A stretch of 64,000 nucleotides of DNA from Leptothrix sp. (in: b-proteobacteria) (GTDB taxonomy: Bacteria > Pseudomonadota > Gammaproteobacteria > Burkholderiales > Burkholderiaceae_C), in the NCBI GenBank assembly GCA_013822685.1, contig PNKV01000016.1, positions 62,001 through 126,000 on the forward strand, given 5' to 3'. Below the pieces are notes generated by a model. The model saw only the letters and a list, made by a program, of their open reading frames with translations, was not told the DNA's origin and ran no database searches. Numbering within the stretch: position 1 is the first letter of the stretch; each line of letters starts with the position of its first letter. Both the position numbers and the translations under genes were made by a program. Shown piece after piece: positions 30,243 to 39,376 of the stretch.

Positions 30243-32098
30243 GGCGGTTGATTCTGCCATACGGGATTCAGGCGCGGCACGGCGGCCAGCAGGGCCTGGG
30301 TGTAGCTGTCTTGGGGTGATGACAGCACTTGATGCGCTGCCCCGGTTTCAACGATTCGGCCTCGCCTCATGACGGCCACCTCGTCGGCCAGGTACTCGAC
30401 CACGGCGAGGTTGTGGGTGATGAACAGGTAGGCCAGGCCACGCTCGGCCTGCAACTGCTTGAGCAGGTTCAAAATCTGCGCTTGCACGGAGACGTCGAGC
30501 GCCGAGGTGGGCTCGTCGCACACCAGCACCTTGGGCTCCACGGCCAGGGCACGGGCAATGGCCAGGCGCTGGCGTTGGCCGCCCGAGAACTCATGGGGGA
30601 AACGGCTCAAGGCGTCTGGGCGCAAACCCACCTGCTCCATCAACAACTGCAGCCGCTGCTGCCGCTCGGCGTCCAGCCACTCGGGGCGCAGCGAGCGCAG
30701 GCCTTCTTCCAGGATGTCGCGCACCCGCAGGCGGGGATTGAGGGAGGCGAAAGGGTCTTGAAAAACAATCTGGATGTCGCGGCGTGCGCGGCGCAAGGCC
30801 TCGCCTTGCAGTTGGAAAAGATCCTCACCGTTCAACAAGGCCTGGCCTTTGAGTTGAACCGAATTGCGCAACAACTGCAGGAGGGCGCGGCCGAAGGTGG
30901 TCTTGCCGCAGCCCGATTCGCCCACCAAGGCCAGCGTCTGCCCGGCGCGCAAGGTCAACGAGACATCATCGACGGCGGTGAAGGTGGGCTTGGGGCGAGA
31001 GAACAGGCTGCGGCGGGGCACGTAAACCACACTGAGATGGCGCACTTGCAGCAAGGGCTCCGCGCCGCTGGACGCGGCTGCTGGGGGCTCCGTCGCATTG
31101 AACGCCAGAGAGGATGGCCTCGTGCCCTCGTTCAACCCAAGAGGAAAGAAGCAGCGGACCTGGTGCTGCGCCAAGTCGCTCTGCGCTGGCAGCAATTCTG
31201 GCGCCTCTGTATGGCAACGCGCCTGGGCCTGGTGGCAGCGTGGTGAGAATCGGCACCCTTCAAAACGCTGCCAGAGGGGCGGCACATGGCCCTGGATGGC
31301 CGCCAGCGGATCACCGCGCTTTTGTGCGTCAGGCAAGGCTTTGAGCAACAGCTCGGCATAGGGGTGGCATGGCCGCTGAAAAAACAAGCCGGCGGGCGCC
31401 ACTTCCACGATTTGCCCGGCATACATCAATGCCACGCGGTGGGCCATGCCCGACACCACCGCCAAGTCATGCGTGATGAGCAGCATGCCCAGGCGGCGTT
31501 CGCGCTGCAGATCCACCAGCAGGTCCAGGATCTGCTTTTGAATGGTGACGTCGAGCGCGGTGGTGGGCTCGTCGGCCACGAGGAAGTCAGGCTCGGCGCC
31601 CAGGGCGATGGCGATCATCACGCGCTGCTTTTGGCCGCCACTGAGCTCAAAGGGGTAGCGGTCCATGCAGCGTGCCGGCTCCGGGATGCCCACCCGCGTC
31701 AACCAATCGATGGCCTTGGCGTGCGCCGCCCTGCCCCGCAACGCCGTGTGCGTTTCTATCGTCTCAAGGATCTGATCGCCCACCCGCATGATGGGGTTGA
31801 GGCTGGTCGCGGGCTCCTGGAAGATCATCGCGATGCGGGCACCACGAACACGCCGCATGGCCGATTCGGGCAGGTCAAGCAGACTGTGCTGATCCAGTTG
31901 GACATCCCCGCCGATGACACGGGCGTTTTCGGGCAACAGTCGCATCAGCGCGAGGGCCGTCATGCTTTTGCCGCAACCGGATTCGCCCACCAGGGCGAAG
32001 GTCTCGCCGCGTTCAACCGCCAGGCTCAGGCCATCGATCGCCTTGACCAGGCCGGCTTCAGCGTCCAGCACCACTTGAAGGTCTTGGGTTTGCAGCAT
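30239..32098 (-). CDS. Peptide ABC transporter, double ATP-binding protein
   Basis: 619 residues with two ABC ATPase domains (DppD- and DppF-like) fused. Domain 1: GESGCGKSMTALALM, LSGGQKQRVMIAIAL, DEPTTALDVT, then an oligopeptide-transporter C-terminal extension with cysteines (CRFSPRCHQAQARC). Domain 2 from about residue 345: GESGCGKTTFGRALL, FSGGQRQRLAIARAL, CDEPTSALDVS. It serves the permeases encoded immediately upstream and is the second such ATPase in this operon. 11 nt after the preceding permease gene and coupled to yejA by ATGA. Confidence 0.93.
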   Translation of the reverse strand: MLQTQDLQVVLDAEAGLVKAIDGLSLAVERGETFALVGESGCGKSMTALALMRLLPENARVIGGDVQLDQHSLLDLPESAMRRVRGARIAMIFQEPATSLNPIMRVGDQILETIETHTALRGRAAHAKAIDWLTRVGIPEPARCMDRYPFELSGGQKQRVMIAIALGAEPDFLVADEPTTALDVTIQKQILDLLVDLQRERRLGMLLITHDLAVVSGMAHRVALMYAGQIVEVAPAGLFFQRPCHPYAELLLKALPDAQKRGDPLAAIQGHVPPLWQRFEGCRFSPRCHQAQARCHTEAPELLPAQSDLAQHQVRCFFPLGLNEGTRPSSLAFNATEPPAAASSGAEPLLQVRHLSVVYVPRRSLFSRPKPTFTAVDDVSLTLRAGQTLALVGESGCGKTTFGRALLQLLRNSVQLKGQALLNGEDLFQLQGEALRRARRDIQIVFQDPFASLNPRLRVRDILEEGLRSLRPEWLDAERQQRLQLLMEQVGLRPDALSRFPHEFSGGQRQRLAIARALAVEPKVLVCDEPTSALDVSVQAQILNLLKQLQAERGLAYLFITHNLAVVEYLADEVAVMRRGRIVETGAAHQVLSSPQDSYTQALLAAVPRLNPVWQNQPP

Positions 32099-32109
32099 TG
32101 GGCCTGCCC

Positions 32110-33567
32110 TCAGTGTGCGGATGGGGCCGGCGGCCGGATGGCCGGGCGCGGACGGAAGCTGCGGGCGCGCGGATCAAAGGCATCGCGCACACCATCGGCG
32201 AACAGGTTGGCGGCCAGCACCACCGCCACCATGAAACCAAAGGCTGCGGCAAAGCTCCACCACACCACCGGGTCACGGCTCATTTCCTTGCGGGCGAAAT
32301 TGATCATGCCGCCAAAGCTGTTCATCGAGGGATCGACCCCCACGCCCACGTAGGACAGCACGGCTTCGTACAGGATCAACGATGAAAACTCGAGCACCGT
32401 GACGATCAGCATCAGGTGGGCCACGTTGGGAAAGATGTGGCGCAGCATGATGCGCGGGTGGCTGACGCCAAAGGCGTTGGCGGCCTGCACGTAGTCAAGC
32501 TCGCGGAGTTTGAGCGTCTCGCCGCGCAAGAGGCGACACAAGCCGGCCCAGCCCGTGAGGCCCAACACCGTGCACAGCAGGAAGAGTTTGAGGTCGGCGC
32601 GCTCCACGGCGGTCTCGAACAGGTCGGGGTGCGTGTCGAGGAAGACCTGCACCATCAACACGCAGGCCGCGATCAACAGCACATTGGGCACCGATGACAG
32701 CACGGTGTACAGGTACTGGATGACTTCATCGACCCAACCGCCAAAGTAGCCCGCCATGATGCCAAGCACCACGGCCAAGGGCAGCGTGGCCACGGTGGCC
32801 AATGAGCCAATCACGAAAGCCGTGCGAATGCTTTTCAAGGCCTGGTAGAGAACATCGTTGCCCGTGGTGTCGGTGCCCAGCACGTGGTACCAGCCCATCA
32901 GCGAAGTGACGGTGCCGATCAGCAAGGACAACACGAGCACCGTCCACCAGGCGGCTCGCCAGGGAATCTCGCCCTCATTGCGCCACACACTGGACAAGGC
33001 CTCGGCGAAGGTGGCTTGGCGGCTGCGGGCCAGAACGCCCGCCAGCGCGCCGCCCAGAACGATCGCCACCAAAGCGCCCTTGACCAGGCCAATGCCCAAA
33101 CGGGCCAGCACATCGCCAAGCCACTGTTGCTCGGGCTGGGCAAGGTGGGCCCCACCGTGTTTCAACCTGGGGGCCACGCGCTCAGTCCGGCCGTCAGTGG
33201 CGGTCACGGTCTCCTTGGTGAAGCTCACAAAGGCGAGCGGGCGCGAGTAGGTGACCTCGCGTGAATCAATCAGGCCGGCCAGCCCCGCGTCCAGCAAGGA
33301 GCGCGTGCGGGTGTCATACGCCACAGCACCATCTGGCGCCCCTGCAGCGTGGGGCAAGGGCAAACGGTAGTGAAGGCTGTCAGCCAGCGTCACCAACAGG
33401 CAAAGCGCGAGGACCAAGGACGAGGCCAAGGCCGGCGCATCGCGGAACACCTTGCGCCAATTGGCAGAGAGGTTGGGGTTGCGAACCACCGCCCAGGCAT
33501 ACGCCATCAAGGCCAGCACCAGCAGCCACACCGCAGCGTCAGTCCAGAGCAACACGATTTTGGGCAT
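32110..33567 (-). CDS. Peptide ABC transporter permease (DppC/OppC type, extended)
   Basis: 485 residues, well above the ~300 of usual OppC proteins. Residues 1-250 contain extra membrane segments (LLWTDAAVWLLVLALMAYAW, ALVAIVLGGALAGVLA) and a periplasmic loop with charged residues; the canonical transport domain follows with AANAFGVSHPRIMLRHIFPNV as EAA loop and NLFADGVRDAFDPR at the end. The Pro-rich tail is cytoplasmic. ATG 33567 has GGAG 8 nt upstream. Pairs with the permease encoded 17 nt upstream. Confidence 0.9.
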   Translation of the reverse strand: MPKIVLLWTDAAVWLLVLALMAYAWAVVRNPNLSANWRKVFRDAPALASSLVLALCLLVTLADSLHYRLPLPHAAGAPDGAVAYDTRTRSLLDAGLAGLIDSREVTYSRPLAFVSFTKETVTATDGRTERVAPRLKHGGAHLAQPEQQWLGDVLARLGIGLVKGALVAIVLGGALAGVLARSRQATFAEALSSVWRNEGEIPWRAAWWTVLVLSLLIGTVTSLMGWYHVLGTDTTGNDVLYQALKSIRTAFVIGSLATVATLPLAVVLGIMAGYFGGWVDEVIQYLYTVLSSVPNVLLIAACVLMVQVFLDTHPDLFETAVERADLKLFLLCTVLGLTGWAGLCRLLRGETLKLRELDYVQAANAFGVSHPRIMLRHIFPNVAHLMLIVTVLEFSSLILYEAVLSYVGVGVDPSMNSFGGMINFARKEMSRDPVVWWSFAAAFGFMVAVVLAANLFADGVRDAFDPRARSFRPRPAIRPPAPSAH

Positions 33568-33584
33568 GGCGGTCTCCGTGATCC

Positions 33585-34568
33585 TCAAGCCAGGCGCACG
33601 CGTGGATCGGCCCAGGTGTAGGCCAGGTCAATCAACACATAGGTGGCGACGTACAGCAAGGAGCCCAGGAACACCATCGTGCGCACCACCGCGAAGTCTT
33701 GCTTGGTGATGGCCTCGATCACGTAGGCGCCCAGGCCGGGCAGGCCAAAGAAGCTCTCGAACACCAGGCTGCCCATGAACACGTAAGGCAGGTAGGCACC
33801 CGCACTGGTGATGATGGGGATCAGCGCATTGCGCAGCACATGCCTGAACAGCACGGCTGACTCACGCAAGCCCTTGGCCCGCGCGGTGCGAACGTAGTCC
33901 TTGCCCATCTCTTCCAGAAACATGGCGCGGTACAGCCGGGCCTCACCGCCCAACCGAGCCACCAACGACAACAGCACCGGCAAGACCAGGAACTTGACCG
34001 CGTCCAGCCCCGGCATGTAGCCCGAGATCGGCACCAGCTTGAGCACGCGCGAGAACACCAGTTGCCCAACAATCACATAGAACAGGCTGGAGATGGACAG
34101 CATGACCACGCACAGCACCACGCCCGCCAGATCCAGCCGAGTGCGCCTGAACATCACCAGCAGCAAGGCAAAAGCCACGCTGACGATCACCTGCAAGATG
34201 AACAATGGCGCCGCCATCTGCAGGCTCACCCACATGCGCCGCCTGACCTCCAGGCCGATGTCGCCCGCGCTCTCGCCATCGGATCGGCCAAACCTCAAGG
34301 TGAACAAGGAAACAGACCGCTCCCAGAAAATGGTTTGGGTGGCGCGCTCGGTGCCCTGCTTGGCGTCATTCCAGTACAGCGGCTTGTCGTAGCCACGCTC
34401 GACCTTCCAGTGGTCAATGACGTCTTGGGTGATGTACTTGCCCCCAATGTTCAGGCGCGCCATGTCGTCGGGCGTGTTGACCGTGAAGAACAGGAAGAAG
34501 GTGAACAGATTCACGCCCAGCAGCACCAGAGCAGCATAGACGAGGCGGCGGACGGCGTATGACAGCAT
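33585..34568 (-). CDS. Peptide ABC transporter permease (DppB/OppB type)
   Basis: 327 residues. The start YAVRRLVYAALVLLGVNLFTFFLFF marks the DppB family; EAA loop TARAKGLRESAVLFRHVLRNAL; ends DLAYTWADPRVRLA. The frame is open for 48 more residues upstream but ATG 34568 gives the family start and lies 17 nt after the preceding stop. Works with the extended permease downstream. Confidence 0.93.
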   Translation of the reverse strand: MLSYAVRRLVYAALVLLGVNLFTFFLFFTVNTPDDMARLNIGGKYITQDVIDHWKVERGYDKPLYWNDAKQGTERATQTIFWERSVSLFTLRFGRSDGESAGDIGLEVRRRMWVSLQMAAPLFILQVIVSVAFALLLVMFRRTRLDLAGVVLCVVMLSISSLFYVIVGQLVFSRVLKLVPISGYMPGLDAVKFLVLPVLLSLVARLGGEARLYRAMFLEEMGKDYVRTARAKGLRESAVLFRHVLRNALIPIITSAGAYLPYVFMGSLVFESFFGLPGLGAYVIEAITKQDFAVVRTMVFLGSLLYVATYVLIDLAYTWADPRVRLA

Positions 34569-34585
34569 CGTGTGTTCGCCTCGGT

Positions 34586-36811
34586 TCAGTTCAAGACATC
34601 GCCACGCGCGGTCAGCCGCTCGCGACGTTTGAGGCTGCGCAACAGCAGTGCCACCAGCGCAGCCAGGCCCACCAGCAAGCCCAGCACGGGCCACCAGACA
34701 GGCTTGTTCCACAAGGCCTGCCGCTGCTGACGCTCGGCCACATCCAGGCGCAGATAGCGGCCGTGGTCACGCACCATGAGCGAGGGCTTGGAGTTGTGAA
34801 CCCAGTGTTGAACCGCCGCAGAGGCGTAGGGAAAATAGCCGAAGCTCCAGGGTGCATCCTCCTGGGCGATCTTGACCATCTGGTCGATGACCGCCTGCTT
34901 CTCGGGCCCGTCGGCCATCAGCTTGAGCTTGGAGAAAAGCCGATCGTAGGCGGGGTTGTCGTAGTTGGCGTAGCTCTCACCGTCTGAGCGCGTCTTGCCA
35001 TTCGGGCCGTAAAACAAGAACAGAAAGTTCTCGGCATCCGGGTAGTCGGCCACCCAGCCTTGCCAGAAGACCTGGTGCTTGCCCTTGCGCACCTTGTCCT
35101 GGAACTGGTTGTTGTCGGTGGCGCGCACCTCCAGCTGGACATCAACCTTGGCAAACTGGCGCACCACCCAGTCGATCTCGACCTTGCGCTCGGGCGTGGG
35201 CAGCACATAGAAATCGTAGTTGAGCACCAGAGGCCGGCCGGTTTTCACATCGCGCCCATCGGGGTAGCCAGCCTCGGCCATGAGCTTTTTGGCCTCTTCA
35301 ATCGACCGCCTGACCGGCTGGCCATTCACGATCCGGTGCGTGACCAGGTTGACGCCGGCCAGCGTCCCCTCGCGCGAACCAAAGACGGCTTTGGGCAATG
35401 GCCCCATGGCCGAGACACCGGCCTTGCTGGGAAAGATCTTGGAGTACTCGTCCCAATCAATCGCGATGGAAATGGCCTGGCGCAATTTGCGATTGCGGAT
35501 TTGCTGCTCGGGCGTCTTGCCATGGCCAATGACCGGGTCCAGCATGTTGAAGCCGATCTCGTAGCTGTCCACGCCATTGAGGCGGTCCAGGCGAAAACCT
35601 TTGGCGTCGTACTCGCGGCGGATGTCTTCCGAATCCTGCTTGGCCACGAGGTAGTCCATGCCGGTGTCCGTGCGCTCGAAGACCTCGATGTCGTAATAGC
35701 CCTGGCGAAACTTGGCCCGTTGCGGCACCGCTTCTCGCTCCACGGTCGAGACCAGGGTGTCGATGAAGGGCGTCTTCTTTCCGCAATCGTCCAGCAGGCC
35801 GGCTTCCTTGTCGCCAGGGGCGCCTTCACAGGGGTAAGGTTCGCCACGGTAGTTGGGGTTGCGCTTGAGCACGTGGCGCCGGTCCTTGATGAACTCGACC
35901 ATCATGTAAGGCCCGGTGCCCACCGGCCAGGTGTCCAGGCTCAGGCCCAAGGTGGCCATGCCGGGCTGCGCATAAAAGGCATCGGCTTCCCAAGGGATGG
36001 GCGCCGTGAAGGTCATGGCCATCCAGTAGTTCCACTGCGGGTACTTGCCTTTGAGGCGGATGCGCAGCAGGTGCTTTTCAGGCGCGGTGGCACCAGCCAA
36101 CGGCCATTGCCTGAAGTCCAGAAAAGGCTTGTCGAGACTGGCCGGATCCATGTGGGCCCGCAGCTTGGCATCTTCCTTCTTGACCAAGGCTCGGTAATCC
36201 TTCAGCCCGATCACATGCTCCGAGAAAATACCGAAGATGGGCGTGGTGATGCGTGTGGTGGCGTGCCGCTTGAGCGCATAGACGTAGTCTTCGGCGACCA
36301 ACTCGCGCGTGCCCTGGTGCTCGAACTGAAGCGGCGAGAAGCGTGCGCCTAAGTCGCCTTGTTTCATCGCGTGGTAGCGGTATCGTCCCTGGCCGTCGCG
36401 GGCAAAACAAGGGTGCGGCTGGAACAAAATGCCCGGCTTGATGCGGATCTCGTAAACGCTTTCAGCGATCTGATCGCCCGGCGCATCATCTGGCAAATCC
36501 TGGCCGTTCTTATCGAGGTAGCGAGGCTGGGACACCGCTTCGGCCGCCTTGCCGATCAACTCGTAGGGCCGCTTCAGGTAGTGGTAGCCGTAAAGCGGCT
36601 CGTAGATCTGGTAGGTGTAGGGCGTCTCGGGCGCCCAGTAGGAGGCGGTTGGATCAAGGTGGCGGGGCGAGCTTTCCTTGACGGCCGAGTACAAGGTGTT
36701 TTCCGCCGCAGCACCCGCCTCCCAAGGGCTGTTGTTGCAGCCTGCCAGGCACAGCACCGCCAGCATCCAGGCTGCGGCGAAGCGCTTGAGCAGACCACGC
36801 CTCACCGGCAT
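34586..36811 (-). CDS. Peptide-binding lipoprotein with C-terminal membrane anchor
   Basis: 741-residue family 5 solute-binding protein. The N-terminus has a lipoprotein signal (KRFAAAWMLAVLCLAGC, lipobox Cys about residue 25). The body has the usual ABC peptide-receptor features: HLDPTASYWAPETPYTYQIYEPLYGY and LRQAISIAIDWDEYSK. Unusually, the last ~45 residues hold a hydrophobic helix (WWPVLGLLVGLAALVALLL) and a basic tail (RSLKRRERL), predicting a second, C-terminal membrane anchor. ATG 36811 overlaps the upstream carboxypeptidase stop as TGATG. It is longer than the typical ~540 residues. Confidence 0.9.
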   Translation of the reverse strand: MPVRRGLLKRFAAAWMLAVLCLAGCNNSPWEAGAAAENTLYSAVKESSPRHLDPTASYWAPETPYTYQIYEPLYGYHYLKRPYELIGKAAEAVSQPRYLDKNGQDLPDDAPGDQIAESVYEIRIKPGILFQPHPCFARDGQGRYRYHAMKQGDLGARFSPLQFEHQGTRELVAEDYVYALKRHATTRITTPIFGIFSEHVIGLKDYRALVKKEDAKLRAHMDPASLDKPFLDFRQWPLAGATAPEKHLLRIRLKGKYPQWNYWMAMTFTAPIPWEADAFYAQPGMATLGLSLDTWPVGTGPYMMVEFIKDRRHVLKRNPNYRGEPYPCEGAPGDKEAGLLDDCGKKTPFIDTLVSTVEREAVPQRAKFRQGYYDIEVFERTDTGMDYLVAKQDSEDIRREYDAKGFRLDRLNGVDSYEIGFNMLDPVIGHGKTPEQQIRNRKLRQAISIAIDWDEYSKIFPSKAGVSAMGPLPKAVFGSREGTLAGVNLVTHRIVNGQPVRRSIEEAKKLMAEAGYPDGRDVKTGRPLVLNYDFYVLPTPERKVEIDWVVRQFAKVDVQLEVRATDNNQFQDKVRKGKHQVFWQGWVADYPDAENFLFLFYGPNGKTRSDGESYANYDNPAYDRLFSKLKLMADGPEKQAVIDQMVKIAQEDAPWSFGYFPYASAAVQHWVHNSKPSLMVRDHGRYLRLDVAERQQRQALWNKPVWWPVLGLLVGLAALVALLLRSLKRRERLTARGDVLN

Positions 36812-37812
36812 CACCACATCATGAACACATCGCGCCCCTGCGCCGCCATCTGCACCTTGCGCCCGATCGGCAGGCACAACTTGGTGGGCACATGGCCAAA
36901 AGGCAACCCCGTCAAGATGGGCGTCTTGGTGACGGTGCGCAAGTAAGCGACCATGGTTTTGAGGTTGTAGCCGCGGTCCAGTGGCGATTTGCGGAAGTTG
37001 GTGAAGTCACCCAGGATGATGGCCTTTTGCTTGTCCAGGATGCCCGCCTGGTGCAGCTGCAGCAAGGCCCGCTCGACCCGGTAGGGGTGCTCGTTGACGT
37101 CTTCCAGGAACAGCACGCCGTCCTTGACCTTGGGGAAATGCGGGGTGCCTAACAGGGCCTGGATCATGGACAGGTTGCCACCCCACAAGCGGCCGCTCAC
37201 GTCCAGGCCATCAAAGCCCGCCTCGGTGCGAAAACCCACGCCTTCCAGCAGGCCGGTCACCGCTTCCACAAAGCATTCCTGGGTGACGTCATCGCCACCA
37301 TCGGGGAGCTCGTCGCTGCCAAAGTCGCCGCAGGCCATGGGGCCGGCCCAGAAACCGGCGGACACGTGGGGCGCTACCTTCATGGGGCCAGTGGCGCCAT
37401 GGGCCAGGGCAGCCAGTTGCAGGGCGGTCATGTCGCTGTGCCCCACCCAGGCGGTGCCCTGCTCCACGCTTTGCGCGATCAACGCCCAGTCAATGCGGTC
37501 GAGCAGGCGGCTGAGGCCATAGCCGCCCCGAGTGGCCAGGGCCACGCAGGGCGCGGCTTGGGCGATGCGGTGCAAAGCCTGCAAGCGCGTGTCGTCGTCA
37601 CCCGCGAAGCGCTGGTGTTTGTCCAGCGCAGAGTCGTCAATCAGGGTTTCAAAACCGAGGCCCTGGAGGCGCTTGGCCGCACGGCGGACGGTGGTTGCCT
37701 TGGGCACCACGCCAGCCGGGCTGAACAAGGTCAGGGAGTGCGGATGATCATGCCCGTGATGGTGGTGATCGTGCGAATGGGAGTGGTCATGCGGATGGTG
37801 CGAATGCGACAC
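36811..37812 (-). CDS. ldcA: LD-carboxypeptidase (S66 family) with His-rich N-terminus
   Basis: 333 residues from a GTG start at 37812 with TGAGG upstream. S66 peptidases such as LdcA cleave the terminal D-Ala from murein tetrapeptides in the cytoplasm during recycling. Triad positions: Ser126 (VGHSDMTAL), Glu237 (FLEDVNEHPYR), His307 (GLPFGHVP); RGGYGLSRLL and GGNLSMIQALLGT are family motifs. Residues 3-25 hold 14 His among 23, in HSHD-type repeats, an extension I do not associate with the family. The gene leads the ABC transporter run and is followed with one-base overlap by the lipoprotein SBP. Confidence 0.88.
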   Translation of the reverse strand: MSHSHHPHDHSHSHDHHHHGHDHPHSLTLFSPAGVVPKATTVRRAAKRLQGLGFETLIDDSALDKHQRFAGDDDTRLQALHRIAQAAPCVALATRGGYGLSRLLDRIDWALIAQSVEQGTAWVGHSDMTALQLAALAHGATGPMKVAPHVSAGFWAGPMACGDFGSDELPDGGDDVTQECFVEAVTGLLEGVGFRTEAGFDGLDVSGRLWGGNLSMIQALLGTPHFPKVKDGVLFLEDVNEHPYRVERALLQLHQAGILDKQKAIILGDFTNFRKSPLDRGYNLKTMVAYLRTVTKTPILTGLPFGHVPTKLCLPIGRKVQMAAQGRDVFMMW

Positions 37813-37867
37813 GCGGGCCTCACGGAGTCAACGCTGAAAGGCGAGAGTCTACGGGACGGCCACACAC

Positions 37868-38740
37868 TCACATCGGATGCTCGCTGGCGGTGGACAAAGC
37901 GTCCGTGCGCCGGAAAGGCATCATCCACGGGCCACCGGGTTCGGTGAGCGCGATGATGCTGATGATGGGCGGCTCTGACGTCACGGCGCCGAAGATGGTG
38001 GAAAACGCCACATCGACCGCATCACGCCCGGTGCCAATGCGCACAAAGCCCATGGGGATGGCCGTGCCCGAGGGATCAAATATGTACCAGCGCCCGCCCA
38101 CGAACACCTCCACGTAGGCGTGGAAATCGGTGGGGCCCAAGGCTGGATCAGCGCCGTAATCAATGCCCGTGGCGAACCGCGCAGGCAGGTTGACAGCACG
38201 GCACAAAGCGATCATCAGGTGGGCGAAATCGCGGCACACCCCCACGTGCTGGCCCAGGGTGTCCAGCGCCGAGGTGCTGGAGTTGGAGCTCATTGAGGTG
38301 AACTTGGTGTGCGCCTGCACCCAGTCGTGGATGGCCTGAGCGCGCAGATAACCTTGCCGCAGGTGCCCGAACTCGCGCGTGGCCAGCACCGTCATCTGGT
38401 CTGACTGGCAGTAGCGGCTGGGGTAGATGTAGGGCAGCACCGCCATTGGCAATTGCGCGATGGGCGCTTCACCCAAGCTGGCGGGCGGCGAGAAGACCTG
38501 GGCGATGTCCACCGTGGCTTCATAGCGAACCATCATGGGGCCCTGCCCTGCGCGCAAACGCGTGAAGCGGTTGCCCAGGTGGTCAGTCACGTGCTGCAAA
38601 GGCACAGGCTGACTGACGTAGAGGGTTTCTTGCACCACCGTTTGCTGGAGGGTGTGGGCCGCGTGCAGATTGAAAATGAAATCAGCCGTGGGATCCTTGA
38701 TCTCGTAGTTCAAGGAGATGGAAAACTTCAGCCTGACCAT
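37868..38740 (-). CDS. Transglutaminase-like family protein
   Basis: 290 residues, bacterial transglutaminase-like (papain fold) with an N-terminal beta domain of about 145 residues. The catalytic set is visible: Cys in HVGVCRDFAHLMIALCRAVN, His in TDFHAYVEVFVGG, Asp in WYIFDPSGTAIP. Most family members are presumed peptidases or of unknown function. ATG 38740 is used; a GTG two codons earlier is possible. It lies 55 nt upstream of ldcA on the same strand and could be cotranscribed with it. Confidence 0.88.
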   Translation of the reverse strand: MVRLKFSISLNYEIKDPTADFIFNLHAAHTLQQTVVQETLYVSQPVPLQHVTDHLGNRFTRLRAGQGPMMVRYEATVDIAQVFSPPASLGEAPIAQLPMAVLPYIYPSRYCQSDQMTVLATREFGHLRQGYLRAQAIHDWVQAHTKFTSMSSNSSTSALDTLGQHVGVCRDFAHLMIALCRAVNLPARFATGIDYGADPALGPTDFHAYVEVFVGGRWYIFDPSGTAIPMGFVRIGTGRDAVDVAFSTIFGAVTSEPPIISIIALTEPGGPWMMPFRRTDALSTASEHPM

Positions 38741-38834
38741 GGCCACCTGCTTTCCATTGAGTCGTTGTCACAGGGAAATCCCGTGAATGCATCATAGCGG
38801 TTGCAAGCACGACGTATGCCATGCGCAGGAATGG

Positions 38835-39173
38835 TTAGCTGGGGACCACCACCCGCCGACGCGGTTTCACGACGACGACCACCGCAGCACGTTCGGCAGC
38901 AGTGGGCCCTTGAACCACGGGCACCCTGGGATGCCGCACCACAGCCGAACGCAATTTGGCTTCGACACGGCTGCTATTCAGGGTTTGGCGGATGTCGCCG
39001 TTGACCAGCAGGTAGGCCCCCGCATGGTCTTTTGCCAGAGCGCCGATTTCCATGCCTCGGCGAATGGTGCCCATGAAAGTAAGGTCTTCACGGGGCATGG
39101 CAAATTGCCGCCATCCTTCACCGAGGGTGATTTGGGTATCGTTGCCGGAGCGCTTCTTGGGTTTCGGGTTCAT
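38835..39173 (-). CDS. Small conserved-looking basic protein, function unknown
   Basis: 112 residues, ATG 39173, stop TAA. No signal peptide, membrane segment or recognised domain. Residues 15-75 look folded (EGWRQFAMPREDLTFMGTIRRG and GAYLLVNGDIRQTLN), while the tail is Val/Arg-rich (VVVVVKPRRRVVVP). Same-strand gap of 94 nt to the transglutaminase gene. A 146-residue frame on the other strand covers the same DNA but is His/Cys-biased and lacks a good start. Moderate confidence that it is real. Confidence 0.6.
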   Translation of the reverse strand: MNPKPKKRSGNDTQITLGEGWRQFAMPREDLTFMGTIRRGMEIGALAKDHAGAYLLVNGDIRQTLNSSRVEAKLRSAVVRHPRVPVVQGPTAAERAAVVVVVKPRRRVVVPS

Positions 39174-39376
39174 GCTGGTACTTCTAGCGTGGGCTGTATT
39201 GTGACCAATTATTCAAATCGGCTGTAAACAAAGGTGTAGAACGTTGCCGATCTTGTCGGGCACCTGATTTGCCAGGATGAGCAATCAGCGTGCCCAAGGG
39301 CAAGAGGGCTTGCGCCGCTTAAGCCATGCGCTAGTGATGGTAATTTTTTCAGTAAAAACGCCAACGGAGGTGACCC

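Noticed and set aside
38787..39227. 146-residue plus-strand frame with many His and Cys
   Set aside because: Overlaps the more plausible minus-strand protein at 38835-39173, has no ribosome binding site, and its composition is typical of an antisense frame.
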